From AA29 sp041481445 (GTDB lineage: Bacteria > Acidobacteriota > Vicinamibacteria > Fen-336), in assembly GCA_041481445.1 (NCBI GenBank), contig JBGPBV010000033.1, positions 1 through 56,277 on the forward strand: a DNA stretch of 56,277 nt, read 5' to 3'. A model generated the notes under the pieces. That model ran no database searches. It was not told the origin of the DNA and saw nothing but the letters and a program-made list of their open reading frames with translations. The position numbers and the translations under genes are program-made. Below, piece after piece: positions 17,040 through 25,297 of the stretch. Each line of letters opens with the position of its first letter. Within the stretch, counting starts at the first letter, position 1.

Positions 17040-18278
17040 TCACGCCGCCCGGCGGAGCCGCTCCGCGAGGTGGGCGGTCAGCTCCCGCGCGTCCTGACCC
17101 ACGCCGTCGATGAAGCTCGACTTTCGCCGCCGAACGAAGTAGAGGCCGATCACGTACAGGCCGGGCAGCGGCGTGATCCCGCCCACGTGCCGGATCTCGC
17201 CCGCCTCGTCCAGGACGGGAACCTTCAGCCACGGGTAACGGCGGCGGAACCCCGTGGCCCACACCACGGTGCGGATGCCTTCCGCGTCGAGGTCGATCGT
17301 GGTCGGCGCGGCGAGCGGCCACAGGAAGGGAACGAAGGGCTCCGGCTCGCCGACTTCGCCGTCGAGGCCGGTGCGGGCGGCAAAGATGTCGATGCGCTGG
17401 ACGAGGCGGGCGAGCCGCGCATCGGCGGCCGCGGTGTGGGCCACGAGGTCGTCGGCCAGGCCGACCCGGACTCCCTGCGCGTCCACCGCCCGGCCCACCA
17501 GCCTGACCCCACGCTCCTGGAGCCGAGGCAGGTCGAGGCTGGCCCGGTCGGGCTGGCCCACGAGCTGGAACGAGGGCTGGCCGCGCGAGATCTCGACCGA
17601 GTACACGTCGGCGATCGACTCGTCGAACACGCCCATCATGTCGAGCCACCAGAGGATGTCCCTCCCCCGGTAGACGCGGGGCATGCGCGTGTGACGGCCC
17701 ACCGCCAGGGTGACCGGCCGGCCCGAGGCGTGGATCTCGTCGGCGAGCTGGACGCCGGTGGACGAGGCGCCGACCACGAGGACACCGCCCGAGGGAAGCT
17801 CCTGCGGGTTGCGGTACCGACGTGGGACCACCTGCGCGACGTCGGCGCGCATGCGTTCCGCGAAGCCGGGTACGAACGGCACGTCGCAGTGGCCGGTGGC
17901 GATGACCGCGGTCGGCGCTTCCCAGGTCCCGCGGTCCGTGGTGACCCGGTATCCCGAGCCCGCCGTTTCGAGCCCGAGCACCGTCGTGCCCTCCTCCACC
18001 GGCGCCGCGAAGGAGCGGGCGTAACGGCCCAGGAACTCGGCGACCTCGCGGGCGCTCATGTATCCGTCCGGATCGGGTCCGTCGTAGTGGAAACCGGGGA
18101 GCCGGCTCTGCCAGTTCGGAGTCAGGAGCCGGAGCGAGTCCCAGCTCTCGCTGCGCCAACGCTCGGCCACCCGACCCCGCTCGAGCACCACGTGATCGAC
18201 TCCGGCGTCGGCGAGGCAACGGCTCATCGCGAGCCCCGCTTGCCCGCCCCCGATCACCACCGATTCCGTGCGCCTCAA
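17040..18278 (-). CDS. NAD(P)-binding flavin monooxygenase-like protein (CzcO/FMO family)
   Basis: The 412-residue protein has two dinucleotide-binding motifs: FAD at the N-terminus (SVVIGGGQAGLAMSRCLA) and NAD(P)H at about residue 165 (VLVVGASSTGVQLADEI). The C-terminal ATG-like motif VVWATGFRRRYPWL closes the FAD domain. This two-Rossmann layout matches class B flavoprotein monooxygenases and their CzcO-like relatives, which oxygenate small organic molecules using NADPH and O2. The strict Baeyer-Villiger fingerprint is not evident, so a general monooxygenase is the safer call. It lies upstream of, and almost touching, a second FAD enzyme, and downstream of an OsmC gene. Confidence 0.85.
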   Translation of the reverse strand: MRRTESVVIGGGQAGLAMSRCLADAGVDHVVLERGRVAERWRSESWDSLRLLTPNWQSRLPGFHYDGPDPDGYMSAREVAEFLGRYARSFAAPVEEGTTVLGLETAGSGYRVTTDRGTWEAPTAVIATGHCDVPFVPGFAERMRADVAQVVPRRYRNPQELPSGGVLVVGASSTGVQLADEIHASGRPVTLAVGRHTRMPRVYRGRDILWWLDMMGVFDESIADVYSVEISRGQPSFQLVGQPDRASLDLPRLQERGVRLVGRAVDAQGVRVGLADDLVAHTAAADARLARLVQRIDIFAARTGLDGEVGEPEPFVPFLWPLAAPTTIDLDAEGIRTVVWATGFRRRYPWLKVPVLDEAGEIRHVGGITPLPGLYVIGLYFVRRRKSSFIDGVGQDARELTAHLAERLRRAA

Positions 18279-18312
18279 TGTCCCTCGCCTCCTCTCGCCA
18301 CGCCCGACCCGA

Positions 18313-18341
18313 CGGCTGCCGGCCCTCCCGGCCGGCAGCCG
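18313..18341 (-). terminator. Strong GC hairpin between osmC-like gene and flavin monooxygenase
   Basis: A perfect 12-bp stem (CGGCTGCCGGCC at 18313-18324 with its complement at 18330-18341) closes a 5-nt loop. It lies immediately downstream of the OsmC stop on the minus strand. No U-tract follows, so it could be a processing or attenuation structure rather than a full terminator. The GGCCCTCCC at the loop resembles the hairpin at 55773. Confidence 0.45.
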
Positions 18342-18350
18342 CCGTTCGGG

Positions 18351-18947
18351 TCAGCCCGCATTCACCGCGACTTCGATCGGCACGCCGTTGGTGAGCACGT
18401 CGAAGACCGCCGAAAGGGACCGCGACCGCTCCACGATCTCGCGCAGGGTCGCCGCCGGGGCGTCTCCCTTGATCTCGAACGTCGCGCGGATGCTCTGGTA
18501 GCCCTTGCGGACCTCCTTGGAAAGCCCGAGGGTTCCGAGGAGGTTGATGTCGCCTTCGATGCGGGAGGTCACCTCGGTCAGGGTCACGCCGCGTGCGGCT
18601 GCGATGTTTACGATCCCCGCGGTGATGCAGGACGCGAGGCCATGGAGGAGGAACTCGACCGGAGTCGGCGCTTCGTCCTTCCCCACCAGCACGGCCGGAT
18701 GGTCGGCCTCGAACTCGCACGCTCCGGTGTGCGCGTGGTCGCCCCCGGCGCCGCTGAATGCCTCCATGCGGCTGAGGCTGTTCGTGCCCTTGATCCAGCG
18801 GTTCGACACGCGGAACTGGAACTCCGCGAGCCGCGGCTGCGCCTTCACCGCGTCCAGCGTCGCGAAGAGCGTCGGGGTGTCGATGCCGTTGCGGGGGCCG
18901 CGGTCCTTCTTTGCCTTGACGGCCGGTTCCTTCTCGATTGTCTGCAT
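18351..18947 (-). CDS. OsmC/Ohr-family protein
   Basis: The 198-residue protein starts at ATG 18947, chosen for the AAGGAGAGAGGG directly upstream; a start at 18992 would lack this. The OsmC fold is seen in HPAVLVGKDEAPTPVEFLLH, HGLASCITAGIVNIAA (the position of the redox-active second Cys) and LSKEVRKGYQSIRATFEI. OsmC/Ohr proteins reduce organic hydroperoxides with a Cys pair. Only one clearly placed Cys is seen here (in LASC); the usual first Cys position is occupied by LVGKDEAP, so classical peroxidase activity is doubtful. A hairpin separates it from two flavoenzyme genes downstream, which it may be co-regulated with. Confidence 0.82.
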   Translation of the reverse strand: MQTIEKEPAVKAKKDRGPRNGIDTPTLFATLDAVKAQPRLAEFQFRVSNRWIKGTNSLSRMEAFSGAGGDHAHTGACEFEADHPAVLVGKDEAPTPVEFLLHGLASCITAGIVNIAAARGVTLTEVTSRIEGDINLLGTLGLSKEVRKGYQSIRATFEIKGDAPAATLREIVERSRSLSAVFDVLTNGVPIEVAVNAG

Positions 18948-19024
18948 CCCTCTCTCCTTCGCCCTCAACGGGGCGTCCTTCAACCGCATCAATGACGGTC
19001 CGGCCGGTCCCGGAGTTGCGAAGG

Positions 19025-19052
19025 AACGCCAAAAAAACGCCGAAGGAATGCC
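19025..19052. promoter_or_regulatory. Three hexamer direct repeats at exact 11-bp period (candidate wHTH operator)
   Basis: AACGCC at 19025, AACGCC at 19036 and AATGCC at 19047 are spaced exactly 11 bp apart, start to start. Flanking bases extend the first and third into a 12-nt repeat (CGAAGGAACGCC / CGAAGGAATGCC) 22 bp apart. The site lies in the 165-bp divergent region between the OsmC gene and a regulator with an OmpR/PhoB-type winged helix, a fold known to bind tandem direct repeats of about 11 bp. Binding by this regulator is an inference. Confidence 0.5.
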
Positions 19053-19112
19053 CCAAGCCCAAGAAACCCCGGTCTTTGAGCGCTGGCGAGCGGTCGTCTA
19101 TCATCCAGGACC

Positions 19113-21410
19113 GTGTATTCCTTCAGGGGCTTCACGGTCGATCCGGGCCGCGCCTGCCTGTGGCGCGCCGGGGAGGAGGTGAAGCTCCGGCCCAAGGTCT
19201 TCGAGGCCCTCAGCTACCTGGTCGTCAACAGCAACCGTCTCGTCACCAAGGACGAGCTGATCAAGGCCATCTGGACGGACACGTTCGTCACCGACGATTC
19301 TCTGGTGCAGTGCCTGGTGGAGCTGCGCCGCGCCCTCGGAGACGAGGCCCAGGCCTGCATCAAGACCGTCCCAAGGCGAGGCTACATCTTCACCGCCGAG
19401 GTCACCGAAGTACGACCTTCCGCCTCCGCGTCCCCCGCCCCGCCCGCTCCCACCCGGAAGCGTTCGCGGCGGACGGCCATCGCCCTCGCCGCCTTTGCCG
19501 TCGCCACCATCGCCGTCTCCTATCTCGCGCAAGTCCGGCCTCGTCCGCGCGCGGCCTTCAAGGAGAAAGACAGCGTCCTCGTGGCGGACTTCGTCAACAC
19601 GACGGGCGACGAGGTGTTCGATGGGACCCTGAGGCAGGCGGTGGCGGTAGCGCTGGGACAAAGCCCGTACCTGGACGTCTTCTCGGAAGAGCGCGTGCGC
19701 GAAACCCTCCGCTACATGGGTCGATCGCCCTCTGAGCGAGTCACGCCGGACATCGCGCGCGAGATTGCCCAGCGGCAGGGGGTCAAGGCGCTGCTCGCCG
19801 GCTCGATCTCGAGCCTCGGCCGGCACTACGTCATCGGCCTGGAGGCGGTGAACGCGGCCACCGGGGACACCATCGTGCGCGAGCAGGTCGAGGCGGAAAG
19901 CCGAGAGAAGGTGCTGGGGCGGCTCGACGAGGCGGGGACGAAGCTTCGGGAAAAACTCGGCGAATCGATCGGCTCGATCGAGAAGTTCGCCGCTCCCATC
20001 GAACAGGCCACGACTCCATCGCTGGAGGCGTTCAAGGCCTACGACCTGGGCCGGCAGAAGCACTTCAGCGGACAGTACTTCGAGGCGATCCCCCTCTATC
20101 GACACGCCGTGGAGCTGGATCCCAACTTCGCCATTGCGCACGCGGCGCTGGGCATCACCTACGGCACCGCCCAGGAGTACGACCTGGCCGCGTCGTTCTC
20201 GCAGCGGGCTTTCGAGCTCCGCGAGAGGGTGAGCGAGCGCGAGAAGTTCTACATCTCGGCGCGCTACTACATGGACGTGCTGGACGACGGCGACCGGGCC
20301 ATCGAGGTACTCGAGCTGTGGAAGGAGACTTACTCCCGCGATTTCGTGCCCCGTACGAATCTGGCCGCCCGCTACGGCGCCATCGGGCAGCACGAGCGGG
20401 CCCTGGAGGAGGCTCGTGAGGGCGTCCGCCTGAATCCGGATGCCGGCGTGGCCTACGCCAGCCTGGCGTACTGCGCCCTCTGTCTCGGCCGGTACGCTGA
20501 AGCGCGGGCGACCATCGAGCAGGCCCTGGCCCGCAAGCTCGAGCCCCCCTACGCCCGCTACATGCTTTACGGGATCGCCTTCGTGGAGGGGGACACCGCG
20601 GCCATGGGGCAGCAGGTCGACCGCGTCGCCGGCACGCCGCAGGAGGCGGGAATGCTCGCGATGCAGTCGGTAACGGCGGCATCCCTCGGCCAGGTGCGCC
20701 GGGCGCGCGACCTGACGAAGCGGGCATCCGCCCTGGCCCAGAGCCGAGGCTTGAAGGAAAGCGCCGGCCTGTATTCGGCGGGAGGCGCCTTGTGGGAGGC
20801 GGCCTACGGCAACTGCTCGGACGCGAAGCAGACGGCGGCGCGAACACTCTCCATCAGCCGAGGCCGGCTTGCCCTCAGCTGGAGCGCGCTCGCTCTCGCC
20901 CTGTGCGGCGAGTCGACCCAGGCGCAATCGCTCGTCGACGAGATGCGCCGTCGCTTCCCCCAGGACTCCTTCTTCAACGCCTCCTGGCTGCCGATGACCC
21001 GCGCGGCGCTCGAGCTGCAGGGCCGCAATCCGGTCCGCGCCATCGAGGCGCTACGGCCTGCCGAGCGCGCCGAGCTGGGCAGCAACTCCAGCCTGTGGCC
21101 CGCCTACCTGCGCGGCCTCGCCTACCTCGAGCAGGGTGCGGGACGCGAAGCGCGGACCGAGTTCCAGAAGGTCCTCGACCACAAGGGCGTCCTGGCGCCG
21201 AAGGACTTCGGTCCGGTCGCCATGACCCTGTATCCCCTGGCCTACCTCGGACGTGCCCGCGCCACCGCGCGCGTCGGCGATCTGGAGGGGAGCCGGGACG
21301 ACTATGTGGCGCTGTTGACGCTGTGGGAGGACGCCGATCCGGACGTACCGGTCGTGAGGGCCGCCCGGCGCGAGTACCGGCAACTGGGGCTTTCGCGCAC
21401 CGGTACCTGA
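19113..21410 (+). CDS. CadC-like membrane regulator: winged helix, TM helix, TPR domain
   Basis: The 765-residue protein has an N-terminal Trans_reg_C winged helix (about residues 5-100: LRPKVFEALSYLVVNSNRLV, KDELIKAIWTD, KTVPRRGYIF). A Pro/Ala linker and one TM helix follow (about 120-145, TAIALAAFAVATIAVSYLA). The periplasmic part has an alpha/beta domain (about 152-300, DSVLVADFVNTTGDEVFD) and a TPR array to the C-terminus (for example FEAIPLYRHAVELDPNFAIA). Such regulators bind DNA while sensing signals outside the membrane, and are expanded in Acidobacteria. The start is GTG 19113 with only a weak CAGGA upstream. It is divergent from the OsmC/flavoenzyme genes, which it may control. Confidence 0.88.
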   Translation: MYSFRGFTVDPGRACLWRAGEEVKLRPKVFEALSYLVVNSNRLVTKDELIKAIWTDTFVTDDSLVQCLVELRRALGDEAQACIKTVPRRGYIFTAEVTEVRPSASASPAPPAPTRKRSRRTAIALAAFAVATIAVSYLAQVRPRPRAAFKEKDSVLVADFVNTTGDEVFDGTLRQAVAVALGQSPYLDVFSEERVRETLRYMGRSPSERVTPDIAREIAQRQGVKALLAGSISSLGRHYVIGLEAVNAATGDTIVREQVEAESREKVLGRLDEAGTKLREKLGESIGSIEKFAAPIEQATTPSLEAFKAYDLGRQKHFSGQYFEAIPLYRHAVELDPNFAIAHAALGITYGTAQEYDLAASFSQRAFELRERVSEREKFYISARYYMDVLDDGDRAIEVLELWKETYSRDFVPRTNLAARYGAIGQHERALEEAREGVRLNPDAGVAYASLAYCALCLGRYAEARATIEQALARKLEPPYARYMLYGIAFVEGDTAAMGQQVDRVAGTPQEAGMLAMQSVTAASLGQVRRARDLTKRASALAQSRGLKESAGLYSAGGALWEAAYGNCSDAKQTAARTLSISRGRLALSWSALALALCGESTQAQSLVDEMRRRFPQDSFFNASWLPMTRAALELQGRNPVRAIEALRPAERAELGSNSSLWPAYLRGLAYLEQGAGREARTEFQKVLDHKGVLAPKDFGPVAMTLYPLAYLGRARATARVGDLEGSRDDYVALLTLWEDADPDVPVVRAARREYRQLGLSRTGT

Positions 21411-21563
21411 TCGGGCGCGAGTACCGTGCCTCCTGGAAGCTCGCGTAGGTGTAACGTCTTCACCCGTCCTCGGGTCGCATTCAGCCTCCTGGCCCTGCGT
21501 TCGCACGCACCGGCGCCTTGCCTGGTCGCCGCCTAACTGCCCAGCTCGCTCCCAGTCTCTGAT

Positions 21564-21611
21564 CCATGCGAATCACCCGAGTGAACCCTCGGGACGATGG
21601 ATGCCGCATGG
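21564..21611 (+). promoter_or_regulatory. Nested stem-loop in the hydrogenase leader
   Basis: CCATGCG (21564-21570) pairs with CGCATGG (21605-21611), enclosing an inner stem CCCGAG/CTCGGG (21576-21581 with 21588-21593). It lies about 70 nt upstream of the small-subunit start. It may be a leader structure or chance. The remainder of the 271-bp gap 21411-21681 shows no gene. Confidence 0.25.
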
Positions 21612-21681
21612 GCGGGGGGCGCAGGCTCTGCTGATCACGACGGGCGATCGTGGACATGAAACCGGCGGATGGGAGGCTTCC

Positions 21682-22836
21682 ATGAGCGATTCCTCGAACT
21701 GGTTCACGCGCGAGCTCGAGGCGCGGGGGGTCAAGCGCCGCGACTTCCTGGCCTTCTGCGGCGGCATGGCGTCGGTGCTCGCGCTGCCGAAGACGGCCGC
21801 CGCCAAGATCGCCGCGGAGCTCCAGAAGACCGAGAAGCCGATCCTGGTCTGGCTCGAGTTCCAGGACTGCTGCGGCAACACGGAGTCGTTCCTGCGCGCT
21901 TCGCGCCCGACCGCGGCCGAGGTGGTGCTCGATACGCTCTCGGTCGACTACCACGAGACGATCATGGCGGCCGCCGGGCACCAGGCCGAGGCACTGCTCG
22001 CGAAGACGGTCAAGGAAAAGCCGGGCGGCTACCTGGCCGTGGTCGAGGGTTCGATCCCCACGGGAGCGAACGGGGCCTACTGCACGATCGGCGGGCGCTC
22101 GGCGCTCCAGATCGCCCGTGAGGTCTGCGGAGGTGCCGCGGCGACGATCGCGATGGGAACCTGCGCGACCTTCGGCGGCCTGCCCGCCGCCGCTCCGAAC
22201 CCGACGGGCGCCCTGGGCGTCGCCGACGCGGTGCCGGGCGTCAAGAACCTGGTCAACCTGTCGGCCTGCCCGGCCAACGTCGAGAACCTCACGGCGCTCA
22301 TCGTCTACTTCCTGACCTTCAAGCGCTGGCCGCCGCTCGACTCCTGGCGCCGGCCGCTGTTCGCCTACGGCAAGGCGATCCACGACAACTGCGAGCGCCG
22401 CGCCCACTTCGACGCCGGCCAGTACGTTGAGGAGTGGGGCGACGAGGGCCACCGCACCGGCTACTGCCTCTACAAGATGGGCTGCAAGGGCCCGGTCACG
22501 TTCCAGAACTGCCCGAACGTACGCTGGAACGAGGGCACCAACTGGCCGATCGGCTGCGGCCACCCGTGTATCGGCTGCGCCGAGCCGGACTTCTGGGACA
22601 AGATGACGCCCTTCTACGCGCACCTGCCGAGCGTTCCCGGCTTCGGCGTCGCCTCGAGCGTCGACAAGATCGGGGTCTGGGCCACCGCCGGCGTTGCCGG
22701 CGCCTTCGCCGCTCACGGCTTCATGTCGCTCGCCAAACGCTGGCGCGCGGCAGAGCACCATCCCGCAGCGCGCGAAAAGTCCGAGGAGGCCGAGCGCAAG
22801 GCCCGCGATGAGAAGAAGGGAGGAGGCCAGCCATGA
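21682..22836 (+). CDS. hyaA: [NiFe]-hydrogenase small subunit, Tat-exported, group 1-like
   Basis: The 384-residue electron-transfer subunit starts at ATG 21682 after GGGAGG. It carries a Tat signal (VKRRDFLAFCGGMASVLAL) and a C-terminal TM anchor (about 328-350). Distal cluster ligands are H234, C237, C262 and C268; medial ligands are C277, C296 and C299 (HPCIGC). For the proximal cluster, C63, C161 (GTCATFGG) and C196 (ACPANV) are present, but the fourth position of the usual CxxC is Asn66 (DCCGNTES), with C64 and D62 nearby. The two extra Cys of O2-tolerant group 1d enzymes are not at their positions. An additional C292 lies beside the medial site. The gene overlaps the large subunit by 4 nt. 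Confidence 0.95.
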   Translation: MSDSSNWFTRELEARGVKRRDFLAFCGGMASVLALPKTAAAKIAAELQKTEKPILVWLEFQDCCGNTESFLRASRPTAAEVVLDTLSVDYHETIMAAAGHQAEALLAKTVKEKPGGYLAVVEGSIPTGANGAYCTIGGRSALQIAREVCGGAAATIAMGTCATFGGLPAAAPNPTGALGVADAVPGVKNLVNLSACPANVENLTALIVYFLTFKRWPPLDSWRRPLFAYGKAIHDNCERRAHFDAGQYVEEWGDEGHRTGYCLYKMGCKGPVTFQNCPNVRWNEGTNWPIGCGHPCIGCAEPDFWDKMTPFYAHLPSVPGFGVASSVDKIGVWATAGVAGAFAAHGFMSLAKRWRAAEHHPAAREKSEEAERKARDEKKGGGQP

Positions 22837-24539
22837 CCCGCCTCGTGGTCGATCCTGTCACCCGCATCGAGGGCCACCTGCGGATCGAGGCCGAGGTGGA
22901 CGGCGGAGCCGTGCGCGAAGCCTGGTCCTCCTCGACCATGTTCCGCGGCATCGAGCTGATCCTGAAGGGCCGCGACCCGCGCGACGCCTGGGCCTTCACG
23001 CAGAGGATCTGCGGTGTGTGCACGACCGTGCACGCGATCGCCTCGATCCGCGCGGTGGAGAACGCGATCGGGGCCGTGCCCCCTCCCAACGCGCGCCTGC
23101 TGCGGAACCTGATCATCGCCTCGCAGTGCGTGCAGGACCACGTGGTGCACTTCTACCACCTGCACGCGCTCGACTGGGTGGACATCGTCTCGGCGCTCAA
23201 GGCCGATCCCGCGAAGACGGCCGCGCTCGCGCAGTCGATCTCGGACTGGCCGCTCTCGAGCCCGACCTACTTTGCGGGCGTGCAGAGCAAGGTCAAGGGT
23301 TTCGTCGAGCGGGGCCAGCTCGGCCCGTTCGCGGGCGCCTACTGGGGCCACCCGGCCTACAAGCTGCCGGCCGAGGCCAACCTGATGGCCGTCGCCCACT
23401 ACCTCGAGGCGCTCGAGTGGCAGCGCGAGGTGATCAAGATCCACGCCATCCTCGGCGGCAAGAACCCGCACCTGCAGGGCTTCCTGGTGGGCGGCGCCGC
23501 GACACCGGTCGATCCGGACAAGCAGGCCTCGATCAACGCCGGCTCGATCGCCGCGATGCGCGGGCTGATCGCGAAGGCGCGCGACTTCGTGGCCCGCGTC
23601 TACATCCCCGACCTGCTGGCCGTCGCCTCCTTCTACAAGGACTGGGCCGGGCACGGGAAGGGCGTCGGGAACTACCTCGTCTACGGCGAGTACCCCGAAG
23701 ACGACGGCAACCCGCCGAAGCTGTTCCTGCCGTCGGGTGTGATCCGCGGCGGCGACCTGTCGAAGGTCGAGCCCTTCGACCCGGAGAAGATCACCGAGTT
23801 CGTCAAGCACTCCTGGTACGACTACGGCGAGGGCGACGACAAGGGGCTGCACCCGGCCGAGGGTGAGACCAAGCCGCACTACACGGGACCCCAGCCGCCT
23901 TACGAGAAGCTCGACACCGACGCCAAGTACACCTGGTTGAAGGCGCCGCGCTACGACGGCCTGCCGATGGAGGTGGGACCGCTGTCGCGCATGCTCGTGG
24001 CCTACGCCTCGGGCCACCCGCGCGTCAAGGAGCTGGTCACGCTCGTGCTCGGGAAGCTGAACGTCGGACCCCCGGCGCTCTTCTCGACCCTGGGCCGCGT
24101 GGGCGCCCGCGGGATCGAGACGCTGCTGCTCGCCGAGCGGATGGAGGGATGGCTCGACGAGCTCGCTGCCAACATGGCGAGCCACGACCTCCGGATCCAC
24201 GACAACTCGAAGTGGGATCCCTCCTCATGGCCGAGCGACTGTGTCGGGGCCGGCTTCCACGAAGCGCCGCGGGGTGCCCTCGGGCACTGGGTGCACATCA
24301 AGGACGGCGCGATCCAGAACTACCAGTGCATCGTGCCGAGCACATGGAATGCGGGGCCGCGCGACCCCTCCGGCCAGCGCGGGCCGTACGAGGAGGCGCT
24401 CGTCGGGACGCCGATCGCCAACGCCGAGCAGCCGCTCGAGATCCTGCGCACGATCCACTCCTTCGACCCCTGCATGGCGTGCGGCGTGCACGTGGTCGAC
24501 GCGAAGAAGCGAGAGCTCGCGCAAGTGAGGGTCTCATGA
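22833..24539 (+). CDS. hyaB: [NiFe]-hydrogenase large (catalytic) subunit
   Basis: The 568-residue subunit holds the Ni-Fe(CN)2CO site that splits H2. The N-terminal pair is C60/C63 in RICGVCTTVHAIAS; the C-terminal pair is C547/C550 in DPCMACGVH. Fifteen residues follow H553 (VVDAKKRELAQVRVS), the peptide that a maturation protease removes after Ni insertion. N-terminal VDPVTRIEGHLRIE is the family signature. It has no signal of its own, so it would be co-exported with the Tat-bearing small subunit. Start and stop overlap both neighbours as ATGA, showing tight coupling. The hypA-F assembly genes are not in this window. Confidence 0.97.
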   Translation: MTRLVVDPVTRIEGHLRIEAEVDGGAVREAWSSSTMFRGIELILKGRDPRDAWAFTQRICGVCTTVHAIASIRAVENAIGAVPPPNARLLRNLIIASQCVQDHVVHFYHLHALDWVDIVSALKADPAKTAALAQSISDWPLSSPTYFAGVQSKVKGFVERGQLGPFAGAYWGHPAYKLPAEANLMAVAHYLEALEWQREVIKIHAILGGKNPHLQGFLVGGAATPVDPDKQASINAGSIAAMRGLIAKARDFVARVYIPDLLAVASFYKDWAGHGKGVGNYLVYGEYPEDDGNPPKLFLPSGVIRGGDLSKVEPFDPEKITEFVKHSWYDYGEGDDKGLHPAEGETKPHYTGPQPPYEKLDTDAKYTWLKAPRYDGLPMEVGPLSRMLVAYASGHPRVKELVTLVLGKLNVGPPALFSTLGRVGARGIETLLLAERMEGWLDELAANMASHDLRIHDNSKWDPSSWPSDCVGAGFHEAPRGALGHWVHIKDGAIQNYQCIVPSTWNAGPRDPSGQRGPYEEALVGTPIANAEQPLEILRTIHSFDPCMACGVHVVDAKKRELAQVRVS

Positions 24540-25297
24540 GCAGCGCCTTCACGGACCTGCCCGTCACCAAGCCCCCGCTCACCGCGTGCCGCCCGGGGGA
24601 GCTGGTGCGGGTCTACGTCTGGCAATGGCCCGTGCGGCTCACGCACTGGCTCACCGCCTACTCGATCCTGATCCTGGCCGTGACCGGCTACTACATGGGC
24701 CACCCGTTCATCATCGTGAGCGGACCGGCGGGTCAGCACTTCGTGATGGGCTGGATCAAGACGATCCATTCCCTCACGGCGATCGTGTTTGCGCTGTCGG
24801 TCGTCACGCGGGTGGCTTGGATGTTCATGGGCAACCGCTTCGCCACCTGGGACAAGTTCATCCCGGTCGAGAAGCGGCGCCTCACGGGCCTGTGGGACAG
24901 CCTGCGTTACTACCTGTTCCAGCTGCGCCAGCCGCCGGGCTTCGTGGGACACAACCCGCTCGCGGGCTTCACCTACACCTTCGTGTTCCTGCTCTACTTC
25001 ATGATGATCACGACGGGGCTCGCGCTCTACAACGTGAACGCGCCGGTGGGGTCGGCGTTCCGTGCCTTCCATTTCCTGCTTCCGCTGTGGGGCGGCGCCC
25101 AGACGGCCCGCCTCTTCCACCACATCGGGATGTGGATGCTGCTCGCGTTCGCGGTGCACCACGTCTACAGTGCCGTGCTCATGTCGCAGGTGGAGGCGCG
25201 CGGGACCGTCGAGTCGATGGCCTCGGGCTACAAGTTCGTGCCCTGCGAGGACCTCGTGTACTCCGGCTACCGCTACGTCGACCGTCGGGATGTCTGA
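24536..25297 (+). CDS. hyaC: Ni/Fe-hydrogenase b-type cytochrome subunit
   Basis: The 253-residue membrane protein links the hydrogenase to the quinone pool. It has four predicted TM helices (about 38-58, 75-98, 143-165, 190-215). Candidate heme ligands are H37 (RLTHWLT), H78 (IHSLTA), H195/H196 (FHHIGMW) and H208/H209 (VHHVYSA), matching the HyaC/HupC pattern of two bis-His hemes. The ATG overlaps the large-subunit TGA, and the stop overlaps the next gene by 8 nt. Its presence argues for a respiratory, uptake-directed enzyme. Confidence 0.95.
   Translation: MSSAFTDLPVTKPPLTACRPGELVRVYVWQWPVRLTHWLTAYSILILAVTGYYMGHPFIIVSGPAGQHFVMGWIKTIHSLTAIVFALSVVTRVAWMFMGNRFATWDKFIPVEKRRLTGLWDSLRYYLFQLRQPPGFVGHNPLAGFTYTFVFLLYFMMITTGLALYNVNAPVGSAFRAFHFLLPLWGGAQTARLFHHIGMWMLLAFAVHHVYSAVLMSQVEARGTVESMASGYKFVPCEDLVYSGYRYVDRRDV

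Noticed and set aside
21490..21504. A sigma54 -24/-12 promoter for the hydrogenase operon
   Set aside because: TGG-N11-GC has the right spacing, but the -12 TTGC is not matched and GC-rich DNA yields such matches often. Kept only as a possibility.
21682..24539. Assignment to the cytoplasmic high-affinity group 1h hydrogenases
   Set aside because: The Tat signal, C-terminal anchor and cytochrome b gene argue for a membrane-bound periplasmic enzyme, although the altered proximal motif is reminiscent of that group.
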